43,552 nucleotides of DNA. It comes from a virus. The stretch is taken from the IMG/VR virus record IMGVR_UViG_3300042527_000442, positions 1 through 43,552 of that record, one strand, 5' to 3'. The notes under the pieces are model-generated. The model did no database searches, had not been told where the DNA came from, and saw nothing but the letters and a program-made list of their open reading frames with translations. Position numbers and translations under genes: made by a program. Below, one piece after another: positions 29,342 through 36,895 of the stretch; positions within the stretch are counted from its first letter, which is position 1; each line of letters begins with the position of its first letter.

Positions 29342-31959
29342 TAGGCGGCGACCTCCGCTGCGTTGTTCTGCGAGGTGTTCTGCTCAATCTGCTTGAGCGT
29401 GTCGAGTTGCTTCTGGGCAAGCGAAGAGCCGATGCCCATGCCACCCAGCGCGACCGACGAGAACGTCCCGGCGACCTCGCCCTGGCTGGGTCCGCCCACA
29501 CCGGCAGCACCCGCCCCCTGCTCTGCCTGCTTCGCCTTGTCCGCAGAAGATGCAGAGGCGGCAGAGACGTTGACCCGCGAGAAGGCTGCGTAGTAGGAGT
29601 CAAGCAGCTTTGCCTCCAACTCAGAGCCGACGTTGCCTCTCTCCAAGAGGGCGCCGATGCTCGCGCCGATGTTCGTGATTTCTTCGAGTGACGTAGCCGA
29701 GTCGAGAGCCTTCATGAGTTCAGCGGCGGTGGCTGCGTCGCGGCTCCGCTCCGTCACGCCGCTGGTGGCGTCGGCAAGATTAGCCTCGGCCCCCTGCGTT
29801 GCGGCGCGTCGCTCGTCGGCACGCTGTTGATTTGCAGCATCGCGGGCATCGGCGGTGGCTTGCGTGTTTTCGTCGACAGACTTTTTGCGGTCAGCCAGGT
29901 CTTTCCTGTCCTGCTCGTTTTGCCGCTCTGCCTCTGCCGTGCGACCAGCGATTCCCGGCCGATCCAGTTCACGCTGCCGCCGACGAGCCGCCATCTCGCT
30001 GTCGACCTTCTCGTTTTCCTTCTTAAGATTAAAGCCCTTCCTGAAAAACGACTGAATGTAATTCCAGGACTTTATGATCCCGGCTTCGAGGTTGTCCCAC
30101 TGCGAGAGCACCCCGTTGACGATGTTGTCGAAAACGCCTTGCAGATACGCACCGAACGTGCGGAAGGCGTTGCCCACCGTCACCCAGGTCGTGTCCCACG
30201 CCTTGTAGATTTCGGCCCCGAGGATTGTGAACGTGTTTTGGAACATCGAAACCCACGGGTCGACGTAACCCATAAGTCCTTCGACGCCCCGCAGCCAGCC
30301 AGCCATCAAGCCAGCCCAGAGAACGTCCATCGCGCCAGAGAGGTCGCCAGCACTGATCGCAGCGTAGATGCCGTTGAATGTGGTCGTGGCGGTTGTGGCG
30401 AGATCGGAGAGAACGATCATCCCGTCAGCCGCTGCCTGGTTGAGCCCGCCGCCAATCGCGTCTGCGATGCCAGAGAACCCGCCCGCCGCGTATATCGCAG
30501 CGGCACCGGCAGCCCCGAGAAGACCAAGCAGGATGAGCAGCGGAGCGTTGGCCGTCACCCAAGCCGCACCGCTTGCGACCGCTGCGGCCACGGATTTCGT
30601 TGAGAACGCCAACACGCCAGCAATCGCCTTATAGAACGACATGCCCACGAATGACGCAAGGCTTGCCACTGCGTTTAATGGAGCGGCGACAACGCCAACC
30701 GCCTTGAGGATTCCGCCGAATCCAAAGCTCGCCGCCTGGAGCGACAGGCCCAGCCCAGTGAGAGCGCCGCCGATGGCAATCGCCGACACGCCGAACTTGG
30801 CGATTGTCGCGACCGCCTCTTTGTTCTTGGTGGCGAAATCGGTCAGACCGTTGATGAGTCCGGTGATCGGCGTTGCAAGAGACATCAAGGCCGGGCCGAC
30901 AGCGTCCGAGACGGCGATTGCGAATCGCTGAAGTGCCGCCAAGATGTTTCCAGCGGCCCCAGCCAGGCCGCTCATCATCACCTTAAACTTTTCCCCGACA
31001 GGCATCGCAGCATTCATCGCGCCTGTCATGTCGTTGAAGCCATCAACACCTGCGCCGGTCAGGATCGCCGCTGCACGAATGGCGTCTTGCCCGAAGATGT
31101 TCTTGAAGATGTCGTCTTGTGCCTCTCGGCCAAGATCTCTCATCGCGCCATTCAGCGTGCGGATGATTTCTACAAGCGGTTTCATCGAGCCGTCAGCATT
31201 GCGGAAGCTCGACACAGAAAGGCCGATAGAGGCGAGCGCGCCGACCGCCTCATCTGCCGGGGCCATGAGCCGCAGTAGCATCGTCTTGAGCGATGTTCCG
31301 GCGTCGCTCCCCTTCACGCCAGCGTTGGCAAGGATCGCCAGTGCTGCCGACGTGTCGCCAATCGACTGATTCGCCAGAGCGGCGACCGCCGACACCTGCG
31401 AGAACGCCTGCGACATTCCCTCAATGGACGTGCTAGAGGCGTCGGCAGCGGAAGAGATCGCATTAGCCGCAACGCCAGCACTGACGCCAAAGACATTCAT
31501 GGCATCCGCCATCACCACTCCGGCTGCCGCCACGTCCATCTGGCCGACAGTCGCAAACTCAATCGCCGCCTGCCCTGCCCCGCCAAGCACCTGCTCGACG
31601 CTCATGCCCGCCTTGAGCAGTTCGAGAAAAGAGTTGGCGATCTGCGTCGGCCCGACGCCCATCGCCTGCGACATCTGCATGGATGCCGCCTTGAGACGAT
31701 CAAGCTCCTGGGCCGTCGCCCCGGTCGACGCTTGAATATTCAACAGCGTCGACTGATACGCCGTCCCCTGCCGCACCGCAGCGGCAAACGGTGCGAGCGT
31801 CGCCACGCCGATGCCGCCGATCTTTGCCCCAGCCCCGGCAAGCGAGCGGCCCATATTGCCGATCGCCTTGTTGATGCGATTCAACGCAGCGAAGAACTTG
31901 CGCGGGTCTGCGCCGATCTCGACGAACGCACTGCCCGCTCTGACTGATCCTGCGCTCAT
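29341..31959 (-). CDS. Tape measure protein, TP901-like
   Basis: An 872-residue protein that sets tail length and is expelled during DNA injection. Residues 70-350 match the TP901-type tape measure core: F-L-E-L-L-K-A-G-M-S, S-I-E-G-M-S-Q-A-F, L-A-I-L-A-N-A-G-V-K-G-S-D-A-G-T-S-L-K and M-R-D-L-G-R-E-A. The middle (about 390-500) holds several hydrophobic segments that could insert in the host membrane. The C-terminal third is charged and coiled-coil rich (Q-N-E-Q-D-R-K-D-L-A-D-R). It follows the G/GT chaperone genes with an ATGA overlap, the classical order. Its length predicts a tail of roughly 130 nm if about 1.5 angstrom per residue applies. Confidence 0.9.
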   Translation of the reverse strand: MSAGSVRAGSAFVEIGADPRKFFAALNRINKAIGNMGRSLAGAGAKIGGIGVATLAPFAAAVRQGTAYQSTLLNIQASTGATAQELDRLKAASMQMSQAMGVGPTQIANSFLELLKAGMSVEQVLGGAGQAAIEFATVGQMDVAAAGVVMADAMNVFGVSAGVAANAISSAADASSTSIEGMSQAFSQVSAVAALANQSIGDTSAALAILANAGVKGSDAGTSLKTMLLRLMAPADEAVGALASIGLSVSSFRNADGSMKPLVEIIRTLNGAMRDLGREAQDDIFKNIFGQDAIRAAAILTGAGVDGFNDMTGAMNAAMPVGEKFKVMMSGLAGAAGNILAALQRFAIAVSDAVGPALMSLATPITGLINGLTDFATKNKEAVATIAKFGVSAIAIGGALTGLGLSLQAASFGFGGILKAVGVVAAPLNAVASLASFVGMSFYKAIAGVLAFSTKSVAAAVASGAAWVTANAPLLILLGLLGAAGAAAIYAAGGFSGIADAIGGGLNQAAADGMIVLSDLATTATTTFNGIYAAISAGDLSGAMDVLWAGLMAGWLRGVEGLMGYVDPWVSMFQNTFTILGAEIYKAWDTTWVTVGNAFRTFGAYLQGVFDNIVNGVLSQWDNLEAGIIKSWNYIQSFFRKGFNLKKENEKVDSEMAARRRQRELDRPGIAGRTAEAERQNEQDRKDLADRKKSVDENTQATADARDAANQQRADERRAATQGAEANLADATSGVTERSRDAATAAELMKALDSATSLEEITNIGASIGALLERGNVGSELEAKLLDSYYAAFSRVNVSAASASSADKAKQAEQGAGAAGVGGPSQGEVAGTFSSVALGGMGIGSSLAQKQLDTLKQIEQNTSQNNAAEVAA

Positions 31960-32698
31960 GCGTATTTGGCCCAGTCTTTGCCGAAGAGCCGCTCAAGATC
32001 CTCGGGAGTTGCCTCTCGCGCCTTGGGCTTCGTCTTCTTGGCGAACGGGTTGAACTTTCGGGGGTCTGCCTTCGGGCTGTGCTTGTCTCTGTGAATGTTG
32101 GCTTGTTGGGCGATGAGGTTGGCCGTGTGCCACCATTGATGCTCTAGGCGGCTGTCTCTAGCTGCGATGAGTTGTCGGAGGGTCCACTTGCCGGGGTGGA
32201 CTCCAAGGATTCCTGCGGCTTCCCAGATGGTGTCCCAGACTGTGCGATCAGCGTCTCCGCGCTCGCGGCTTCCAGACCCGCCTCCGCTTTCGTCATCATC
32301 TCGCCTGCCACTTCGTCCATCTTGGCGGCGAGAAGACCGATCATCCGGCGGAGGCGCGGCGGGAAAAAATCGACGAGCTCCGATTCAAGCGCTTTCACGC
32401 CCGCGTCGAGAGCATCGCCCCGCAGCCCTTCGAGGAATGACTCCTTGTCGAGTCCCTTCTCCGCGACCTGCTTCACGAGGATCGCGTAGAGCGTCTCGCC
32501 GATCTTCGCGTACTGGGTGCGAAGCACCTGGAACGTCTGCGAGATCGAGGCGGCGTCGACCAGGTCAAACGGAACCGTCCGCCTGGTGCCGTCCTCGTCG
32601 GTCACGTCGACCGACACCATGTCCTTAACGCGGAGCGCCGACGCCACGGTCAGCGCTAATCGCCACGGCCTTCCTTCATCGTCTTTGAACTCACGCAT
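31956..32698 (-). CDS. Tail assembly chaperone GT fusion made by -1 frameshift
   Basis: A 247-residue product: the first 112 residues are shared with G, then the ribosome slips -1 at T-TTT-TTC (32363-32369) and reads 135 further residues to the TGA at 31956-31958. The T part has a flexible linker (D-D-D-E-S-G-G-G-S-G-S) and then a helical domain with T-V-W-D-T-I-W-E-A-A-G, H-P-G-K-W-T-L-R-Q-L and W-W-H-T-A-N-L-I-A-Q-Q-A-N. The tail assembly chaperones of lambda and many siphophages work the same way: G coats the tape measure and GT recruits tail-tube protein. The T frame has no start codon of its own and no stop from the slippery site on. Its stop overlaps the tape measure start as ATGA. Confidence 0.85.
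32144..32698 (-). CDS. Tail assembly chaperone G
   Basis: A 184-residue protein made when no frameshift occurs. The first about 35 residues (F-K-D-D-E-G-R-P-W-R-L-A-L-T-V) are typical of phage tail assembly chaperones. Helical segments follow, then a low-complexity Ser/Thr/Gly/Pro tail from about residue 145. It lies between the tail-tube genes and the tape measure, the canonical chaperone position. The slippery heptamer sits at codons 111-112. It would bind the tape measure and keep it soluble during tail assembly. Confidence 0.82.
   Translation of the reverse strand: MREFKDDEGRPWRLALTVASALRVKDMVSVDVTDEDGTRRTVPFDLVDAASISQTFQVLRTQYAKIGETLYAILVKQVAEKGLDKESFLEGLRGDALDAGVKALESELVDFFPPRLRRMIGLLAAKMDEVAGEMMTKAEAGLEAASAETLIAQSGTPSGKPQESLESTPASGPSDNSSQLETAA
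32363..32369 (-). promoter_or_regulatory. Programmed -1 slippery site T-TTT-TTC
   Basis: In the G frame the codons GAT TTT TTC place a perfect X-XXY-YYZ heptamer, which allows both tRNAs to re-pair after a -1 slip. The -1 frame is open from here for 135 codons and encodes the T domain. Confidence 0.82.
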
Positions 32699-32701
32699 TG
32701 G

Positions 32702-33052
32702 CTACCTCAGTCCTGTGCGGGTCATCTTGCACTCAACAGAGAACGTAGCGACCCCGTCAACGGAAAAGGTTTCCGAGATGCCTGTCACGACCGCCGGGAA
32801 CGACCAATTGCCAGAGCCGCCCGACACGGTGATCGACGTGCCGTTTTCGAGCAGATCGAAGTTGATGTCGCTGGCGTCGTTCAACTCAACCGAAACAGTC
32901 GCGTCGTAGCCGGTGTTGTAAACCTCGACCAGACGCGACCCGAACGCCTCAACGTCGATCGTGCGGGCCGTCTCCGTAATGGTGACGCTCCGCGCGCTGG
33001 CGATGTTGCCGCCCAACGAAATCGAGCAGTCCTTCCCCAGCGTGATCGCCAC
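32702..33052 (-). CDS. Tail-tube-like protein, paralogue 3
   Basis: A 116-residue beta-rich protein. It opens I-T-L-G-K-D-C-S-I-S-L-G-G-N-I and contains A-R-T-I-D-V-E-A-F-G-S-R, then V-S-V-E-L-N-D-A-S-D, V-T-G-I-S-E-T-F-S-V-D-G-V-A-T-F-S-V-E-C. It shares layout and key segments (T-x-V/I-D-V/T, V-x-S/G-x-x-E-x-x-x-V-D-G-x-x-T-F-T/S) with the next two upstream genes. Location just before the G/GT genes is that of the major tail protein. Confidence 0.72.
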   Translation of the reverse strand: MAITLGKDCSISLGGNIASARSVTITETARTIDVEAFGSRLVEVYNTGYDATVSVELNDASDINFDLLENGTSITVSGGSGNWSFPAVVTGISETFSVDGVATFSVECKMTRTGLR

Positions 33053-33055
33053 GGG

Positions 33056-33367
33056 TCAGGTTCCGCCCCTGACCGTGATCGTAAAGGTCACGGCACCGTC
33101 GACGCTGATGTTCTCGGTCACGCTGGTCACGGTTGCCCCGTTGTCGGCGTTGGCGTCCAGCAGGTCCGTCATCGCAACGCCGGGATCGTGGCACTCGATC
33201 TCCCAGGTCACAGATTTCAAGCCGGCTTGCGAGACCCGGTAGCCGCCCGAAGTGTTGGAGCGGTTGGAGACATCGACCGCTTCCGACTCGACGGTCTTGG
33301 TAACGCTGATAATGTTGCCGCCGTAAGGCGCGGTAAGCGATCCGCTGCGGCCGAGAGTGACTGCCAT
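33056..33367 (-). CDS. Tail-tube-like protein, paralogue 2
   Basis: A 103-residue protein of the same design: V-T-L-G-R-S-G-S-L-T, then S-E-A-V-D-V-S-N-R-S-N-T-S-G-G-Y-R, W-E-I-E-C-H-D-P-G, and V-T-S-V-T-E-N-I-S-V-D-G-A-V-T-F-T-I-T-V. It lies four bases from paralogue 3. Either it or a neighbour is the true tube subunit; the others may be tube variants, initiators or decorations. Confidence 0.72.
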   Translation of the reverse strand: MAVTLGRSGSLTAPYGGNIISVTKTVESEAVDVSNRSNTSGGYRVSQAGLKSVTWEIECHDPGVAMTDLLDANADNGATVTSVTENISVDGAVTFTITVRGGT

Positions 33368-33386
33368 GTGTATGGGCTCCTAGTGA

Positions 33387-33719
33387 TCAGGTGGCTGGGG
33401 CGCGTGTGCCGGAAACGGTGAAGGTGACGATGCCGTCGATGGGCTCTGCCTGGGCGACGCTCGTCACGATGTACGAGGCGTTTCCGGTCTCGGTGCCGCC
33501 GATGGTGATCGTGTCGCCGGCCACACAGCCGGGGGTGTCGATGCACTCGATCTCAATGGTCTGCTCTGCCAGACCCTTGGAAAACCGACGATGCGTCAGC
33601 CCGCCGAGCGTGGTGGTGTCGATTTCGCTGGCAGACGACGAGACGGTGCAACTGCGCGCCCCGGTGATGCCGGTAAGCGTCACGTCTTTGCCGAGGACGA
33701 TGGTGAACGAGCCGGACAT
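33387..33719 (-). CDS. Tail-tube-like protein, paralogue 1
   Basis: A 110-residue protein: F-T-I-V-L-G-K-D-V-T-L-T-G-I, then S-E-I-D-T-T-T-L-G-G-L-T-H-R-R-F, E-I-E-C-I-D-T-P-G, and V-T-S-V-A-Q-A-E-P-I-D-G-I-V-T-F-T-V-S. It is preceded by AGGAGGG and follows a 94-base gap with an intergenic motif 1 copy, so it begins the tail-tube transcription unit. Which paralogue makes up the tube cannot be decided here. Confidence 0.72.
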   Translation of the reverse strand: MSGSFTIVLGKDVTLTGITGARSCTVSSSASEIDTTTLGGLTHRRFSKGLAEQTIEIECIDTPGCVAGDTITIGGTETGNASYIVTSVAQAEPIDGIVTFTVSGTRAPAT

Positions 33720-33789
33720 TGCTGCCCTCCTATGTGTGCGTAGTCGCCTGCGTGCGGCGATACGCTCAAACTAGGAGCGGCAGAGCGGC

Positions 33790-33807
33790 GACCGTAGGGG
33801 GTGTTAG
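33790..33807. repeat. Intergenic motif 1, copy b
   Basis: GACCGTAGGGGGTGTTAG, nearly identical to 245-261 with one extra T. It lies between the stop of the tail completion-like gene and the first tail-tube paralogue. Confidence 0.55.
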
Positions 33808-33813
33808 CCTCGG

Positions 33814-34581
33814 TCACGGTCCTGATATCTGGCCCCGCCACTGCTGGGCGAGCTTCGGCAGCTTGGCAGCCAAGCCCTTTTTCATGAACCGGCCAGCCGG
33901 AACCCTACCGGCACTTGTAGCAAGGTCAACCGTCTTGCGACGCCTAGTGTGGGCTGGGTCGATCCAGACGCCGACATATGCCCCACGGCCAAGGTCACGC
34001 TTAAACCGACCTCGTTTGTCTCGGCCCCCTCGCCTTCCTCCCGTCACCAGCGAGTCTGGCGGCTGGAATTTTTCAAGGACGCGATTCGGCCGCTTTGGGT
34101 TTGTCGGGTATCGACCAACAAGCCGTAAAACGCGAGTGGCGGATCCGCCAAACTCCTGCAATTTATTGAGCCACGTTGCGGAGTCTGTCGGGCCAATCAC
34201 CACTGACTCGCGGCGGTTGTCCACGGCGTAGCGAATGAGCGTCCGCAGGAAGCCCGTCTGTGTTGCACCTCTCCCGCGAGGATTCTTCCAGCTTGTGATC
34301 TTGCCTGGTATCGGCGGGCGAAAGTCCATCGCCAGCACCGGGATTCCGTCCTTCCTGCCGACAAGCGACCAATTTGGTTTGGTCTTCACGTTGCGGTGCG
34401 AAAACTGCTTCTTCGACGATTGGCGGACTATGGTGCCGGCCCGGTCGAGAGCCTTGAGGTTTCCGCTCTTCACCTTCTTTTTGACGTGGGCGAAATTCAT
34501 CTTCGCCTTAAAGCGAAAGGCGGGCGGGACCAGGTTGCCCCTGCCGCTGAGTGCATGCCCGACGCTAGCGAGGCTCGCCAT
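33814..34581 (-). CDS. Tail completion or neck protein (gp10-like)
   Basis: A 255-residue, strongly basic protein in the position between tail terminator and tail-tube genes. After an N-terminal segment, A-G-T-I-V-R-Q-S-S-K-K-Q-F matches the start of HK97 gp10/minor tail proteins. Later segments include I-R-Y-A-V-D-N-R-R-E-S-V-V-I-G-P and F-G-G-S-A-T-R-V, the latter typical of the E/F-x-G-G-x-x R loop of that family. It is longer than usual because of a K/R-rich insertion. An alternative ATG at 34500 is possible. Confidence 0.72.
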   Translation of the reverse strand: MASLASVGHALSGRGNLVPPAFRFKAKMNFAHVKKKVKSGNLKALDRAGTIVRQSSKKQFSHRNVKTKPNWSLVGRKDGIPVLAMDFRPPIPGKITSWKNPRGRGATQTGFLRTLIRYAVDNRRESVVIGPTDSATWLNKLQEFGGSATRVLRLVGRYPTNPKRPNRVLEKFQPPDSLVTGGRRGGRDKRGRFKRDLGRGAYVGVWIDPAHTRRRKTVDLATSAGRVPAGRFMKKGLAAKLPKLAQQWRGQISGP

Positions 34582-34582
34582 T

Positions 34583-35011
34583 TCAATCCGTAGAGAGCGT
34601 GCGGTAGGTCGCCACGATCACCGCTCGCCAGACGTTCCGCTCCGTGAGGGCGTCGTCTGGGTTGATCTCAATCGACACGTTTTGCGGCGTGGTCGATGTG
34701 CTGGCGAGATCGGTCGAGCGGATATAGACCATGAGCTCGTCAGCCAGGTCGTGCATATCGTCGATCTCGTCGTCGGTCGAAACGTGGCGGCCGACGTAGA
34801 TCGTGATCGAATCGTCCGACTGCCAATTCGTCCTGCCGATGCGGGTCACTTCGGATCCGCCCGGCACGACGTAGACGACCGGGTTTTGCATCTGCTCGGG
34901 CTCGACCTGAACCCAGTTCTTTCGCTCGACGGTTGTCGAGGTGATCGACCAAGTCTCGGCTGCGAGGCTGACCGCCAGGGCGTCTGCTATTTCGCGAAGT
35001 TTGCTCGCCAT
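34583..35011 (-). CDS. Tail terminator-like protein
   Basis: A 142-residue protein with an N-terminal helix (R-E-I-A-D-A-L-A-V-S-L), then alternating strands: P-V-V-Y-V-V-P-G-G, I-T-I-Y-V-G-R, and a helix H-D-L-A-D-E-L-M-V-Y-I, ending W-R-A-V-I-V-A-T-Y. This is the alpha/beta layout of siphophage tail terminators (lambda gpU-like), which cap the tail tube and join it to the head. Position between neck-type genes supports this. A 100-base gap upstream contains motif 2 copy i. Confidence 0.7.
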   Translation of the reverse strand: MASKLREIADALAVSLAAETWSITSTTVERKNWVQVEPEQMQNPVVYVVPGGSEVTRIGRTNWQSDDSITIYVGRHVSTDDEIDDMHDLADELMVYIRSTDLASTSTTPQNVSIEINPDDALTERNVWRAVIVATYRTLSTD

Positions 35012-35100
35012 TGGCCTGCTCGGGAACCGTTGGGGGATTCCCTAGCAGAATGGCACGGCGGGCGGTCGCGAGTGAGGGGGTGGCAGCCGTATGTCGCCGC

Positions 35101-35111
35101 TATAGCGCACT
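35101..35111. repeat. Intergenic motif 2, copy i
   Basis: TATAGCGCACT on the plus strand (AGTGCGCTATA on the transcribed minus strand), immediately after the DUF551 gene stop. Flanking CGCCG and CGGCG can pair so that the motif lies in a loop. Confidence 0.55.
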
Positions 35112-35426
35112 TCAGCCCGGCGGCTCGGGGAGCGGCATCCAGTGGGTGACTTGAAAGTTGCTGCGGCCTGGGGCCGAGAAGTACGCGGTTCCTGCTTCGG
35201 TGCTGAAGTTCAGCCATGCGAGCAAAAGGTCGCGGTACTCCGACACAAGCACCGTGTCACCAGCCTTCGGCAGCTCCTCGCTCACCGGAATCCATCGCGA
35301 ACTAGCGGCAATGATTTCTGCCTTACACTCCATCAGCAGCTCTTCTGGAAACGGCACGTCCTCCCACCCTGCTGTCTCGCAGTCGGAAAGTTCTTTGTCG
35401 ATCCGGGCAATGATGTCGCTTTCCAT
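35112..35426 (-). CDS. DUF551-domain protein
   Basis: A 104-residue protein. The C-terminal about 60 residues match DUF551 of phages: W-I-P-V-S-E-E-L-P-K-A-G-D-T-V-L-V, with a V-T-H-W-M-P-L-P-E-P-P ending. The N-terminal 40 residues are a charged helical extension with two cysteines. The ATG at 35424-35426 has GGAG four bases upstream; the open frame upstream overlaps another gene. DUF551 function is unknown. It belongs to the accessory island between head and tail genes. Confidence 0.75.
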   Translation of the reverse strand: MESDIIARIDKELSDCETAGWEDVPFPEELLMECKAEIIAASSRWIPVSEELPKAGDTVLVSEYRDLLLAWLNFSTEAGTAYFSAPGRSNFQVTHWMPLPEPPG

Positions 35427-35440
35427 GTCTCCACTTTCGC

Positions 35441-35656
35441 TCAGTAGCGCATTCCCTGCGACTTTTCCCATCGTCGCAGCCATGCGTGAAAGTTCTTCCA
35501 CACTCCAGCGGGCGGGTTCTGGTTCCTCAGCGTTCTGCCGTCCTTCGCAACAAACAGCGGGCCGAACTGCATGGAGTAATCCCAACGCCACGTTCGCCCA
35601 TTGTGACAGGTCGAACCGGATGCGGCGTGCCATGAGTCAATGAAGCAGCGTCCCAT
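35441..35656 (-). CDS. Accessory-island orphan
   Basis: A 71-residue basic, tryptophan-rich protein: F-I-D-S-W-H-A-A-S-G-S, then N-G-R-T-W-R-W-D-Y-S-M-Q-F-G-P-L-F, ending F-H-A-W-L-R-R-W-E-K-S-Q-G. The ATG at 35654-35656 has a weak AGG upstream; the longer frame to 35809 overlaps the coiled-coil gene. No family recognised. Confidence 0.6.
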   Translation of the reverse strand: MGRCFIDSWHAASGSTCHNGRTWRWDYSMQFGPLFVAKDGRTLRNQNPPAGVWKNFHAWLRRWEKSQGMRY

Positions 35657-35679
35657 GTCTTTACCTGATTTCAGTAGCG

Positions 35680-35871
35680 TCACCGAATGTGCGTCAGCCC
35701 CATCATCGCCGCCAACTCGCCAGGATCGGTCGGCGTGGATCGCGGCTCCGCCAGGGCGACGATGCACCGCTCCATGCGGGCGATGTCCTCGCGGGCCTTC
35801 TCCTGCCACGCCTCAAGCTCTTTGATGCGGTTTTGCAGGAGCTCGGTTCGATACTGTGCGTGAGCGTCCAT
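35680..35871 (-). CDS. Small coiled-coil protein
   Basis: A 63-residue protein. Residues 5-40 (Y-R-T-E-L-L-Q-N-R-I-K-E-L-E-A-W-Q-E-K-A-R-E) predict a continuous coiled coil, followed by a Pro/Thr break and a short helix. AAGGAGGG precedes the ATG by four bases. Orphan within the accessory island. Confidence 0.65.
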   Translation of the reverse strand: MDAHAQYRTELLQNRIKELEAWQEKAREDIARMERCIVALAEPRSTPTDPGELAAMMGLTHIR

Positions 35872-35925
35872 CTGTCCCTCCTTGCGGCGTGTTGTGCAAC
35901 TATCCGGCAATTCCGGTGGGTTCGC

Positions 35926-36144
35926 TCATACCAGCAAACTCGTCAATTCGTAAGGAATCAACGCCCGTACTTCTTCCAGAATTCTCTCCAACTCTGGCGT
36001 CGGCTCGCCGCGATTGAGGACGGCCCGACAGCGGTTGTCGATCAGCTCCAGCGCGATCAGCGCCTCGCGGCCCGCGAGGGCATAGCGATGCTCGCGGGCG
36101 TCGTCGGGGTCAGCGAGGTCGAACTTCAGGAGAGCGTGTGCCAT
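35926..36144 (-). CDS. Small acidic helical protein
   Basis: A 72-residue protein: L-K-F-D-L-A-D-P-D-D-A-R-E-H-R-Y-A-L-A-G-R, then L-I-A-L-E-L-I-D-N-R-C-R-A-V and P-E-L-E-R-I-L-E-E-V-R-A-L-I. Similar small acidic proteins are found in phages without assigned function. It is preceded by a 214-base AT-rich intergenic region that probably holds its promoter. Confidence 0.65.
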   Translation of the reverse strand: MAHALLKFDLADPDDAREHRYALAGREALIALELIDNRCRAVLNRGEPTPELERILEEVRALIPYELTSLLV

Positions 36145-36358
36145 GTATAGCGAGGTTACTACGGTTTATCCCGGTTTATCAGTTTCCGATAACTTTGGCC
36201 CAGATTGTATCCGAACTCATACGGAAAGCGTATCGTTTTCGATATGTTTCGGGCATCCTATTTTGGGAATATTGCCCCTCACGCAATTATCGCGAAATAC
36301 AAAACCCAGGTACTTGTGTCGAACTACCGAGCCTTCGCTCTTCTGGTGCTATAGCGCA
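36145..36358. other. AT-rich intergenic region with short repeats
   Basis: No gene is seen. It contains a tandem CGGTTTATC (36162-36170 and 36172-36180), a small hairpin TATCG-TTTT-CGATA (about 36231-36244) and a possible -10 TACAAT on the minus strand (36204-36209) without a convincing -35. Motif 2 copy ii lies at its right edge. Base composition is clearly richer in A+T than the neighbouring genes, suggesting regulation or recent acquisition. Confidence 0.5.
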
Positions 36359-36360
36359 CT
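36350..36360. repeat. Intergenic motif 2, copy ii
   Basis: TATAGCGCACT, identical to copy i. Flanking AGCCTTCGCT (36330-36339) and AGCGAAACGGCT (36364-36375) can pair with a two-base bulge, placing the motif in the loop. Confidence 0.55.
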
Positions 36361-36805
36361 AACAGCGAAACGGCTTCACCTTCTCCTGCCATGTGACAAT
36401 CAGATGGCGCGTGGCGTCGTCGGCGTACTCCATCGTCGTGATGTCGAACTTGCCATCAGTCTCCACGCCAAGCGCGGCCGGATGCCGCTTGTCGTAAATG
36501 CCGTCAGGAAGGCTCACGCTTTCTCGTTGGGGCAGGCCCTTGTGGCGGTATTCGACCTTGTAGCCTTCGTCAGCCTCCTCAACCGCGACCGGATAAAAGT
36601 CACCCAGCCGCTCCACAAGCAGGGCCGTCAACCTTCCGCCAGTTGGCTGGTGGGCATCATAGGCGCAGGTAAAGGCCAGTTGCGCCCGGTCGAAGTCATG
36701 CTCGGAAATCTTCCCGGCACAGAGGTCAAGAGCCGCCTGCATGATGTATTCGCGGCACTGGTCGGCTTGCTCAACCGATCCTCGTCCGACGCAAACGTAC
36801 CCCAT
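36359..36805 (-). CDS. Accessory-island protein of unknown function
   Basis: A 148-residue protein. The N terminus has G-Y-V-C-V-G-R-G-S-V-E-Q-A-D-Q-C-R-E-Y, a helical stretch, then a beta-rich C-terminal half with K-V-E-Y-R-H-K-G-L-P and L-I-V-T-W-Q-E-K-V-K. The ATG at 36803-36805 is preceded by AAGGAAGGTGATCTC. It has its own candidate promoter (36831-36858). No family recognised; a typical moron layout. Confidence 0.68.
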   Translation of the reverse strand: MGYVCVGRGSVEQADQCREYIMQAALDLCAGKISEHDFDRAQLAFTCAYDAHQPTGGRLTALLVERLGDFYPVAVEEADEGYKVEYRHKGLPQRESVSLPDGIYDKRHPAALGVETDGKFDITTMEYADDATRHLIVTWQEKVKPFRC

Positions 36806-36830
36806 GAGATCACCTTCCTTTCGGGGCGTG

Positions 36831-36858
36831 ATTCTACCCGGCTGGCAAGCGGGCGCAA
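36831..36858 (-). promoter_or_regulatory. Candidate moron promoter
   Basis: On the minus strand TTGCGC (36853-36858), a 16-base spacer and TAGAAT (36831-36836), about 26 bases before the ATG of the 148-residue gene. The gap upstream contains motif 2 copy iii. Confidence 0.5.
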
Positions 36859-36885
36859 TGCCTTTTCCGACCGTCTCTAAGGTGG

Positions 36886-36895
36886 ATAGCGCACT
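36886..36895. repeat. Intergenic motif 2, copy iii
   Basis: ATAGCGCACT, overlapping the TAG stop of the methyltransferase-like gene. Flanking CCTTTTCCG and CGGAAGG can pair with a two-base bulge, though the loop is large. Confidence 0.5.

Noticed and set aside
31700-31996. 98-codon minus frame between the chaperone and tape measure
   Set aside because: It is a shadow of the tape measure start; the true reading here is the T frame reached by frameshifting.
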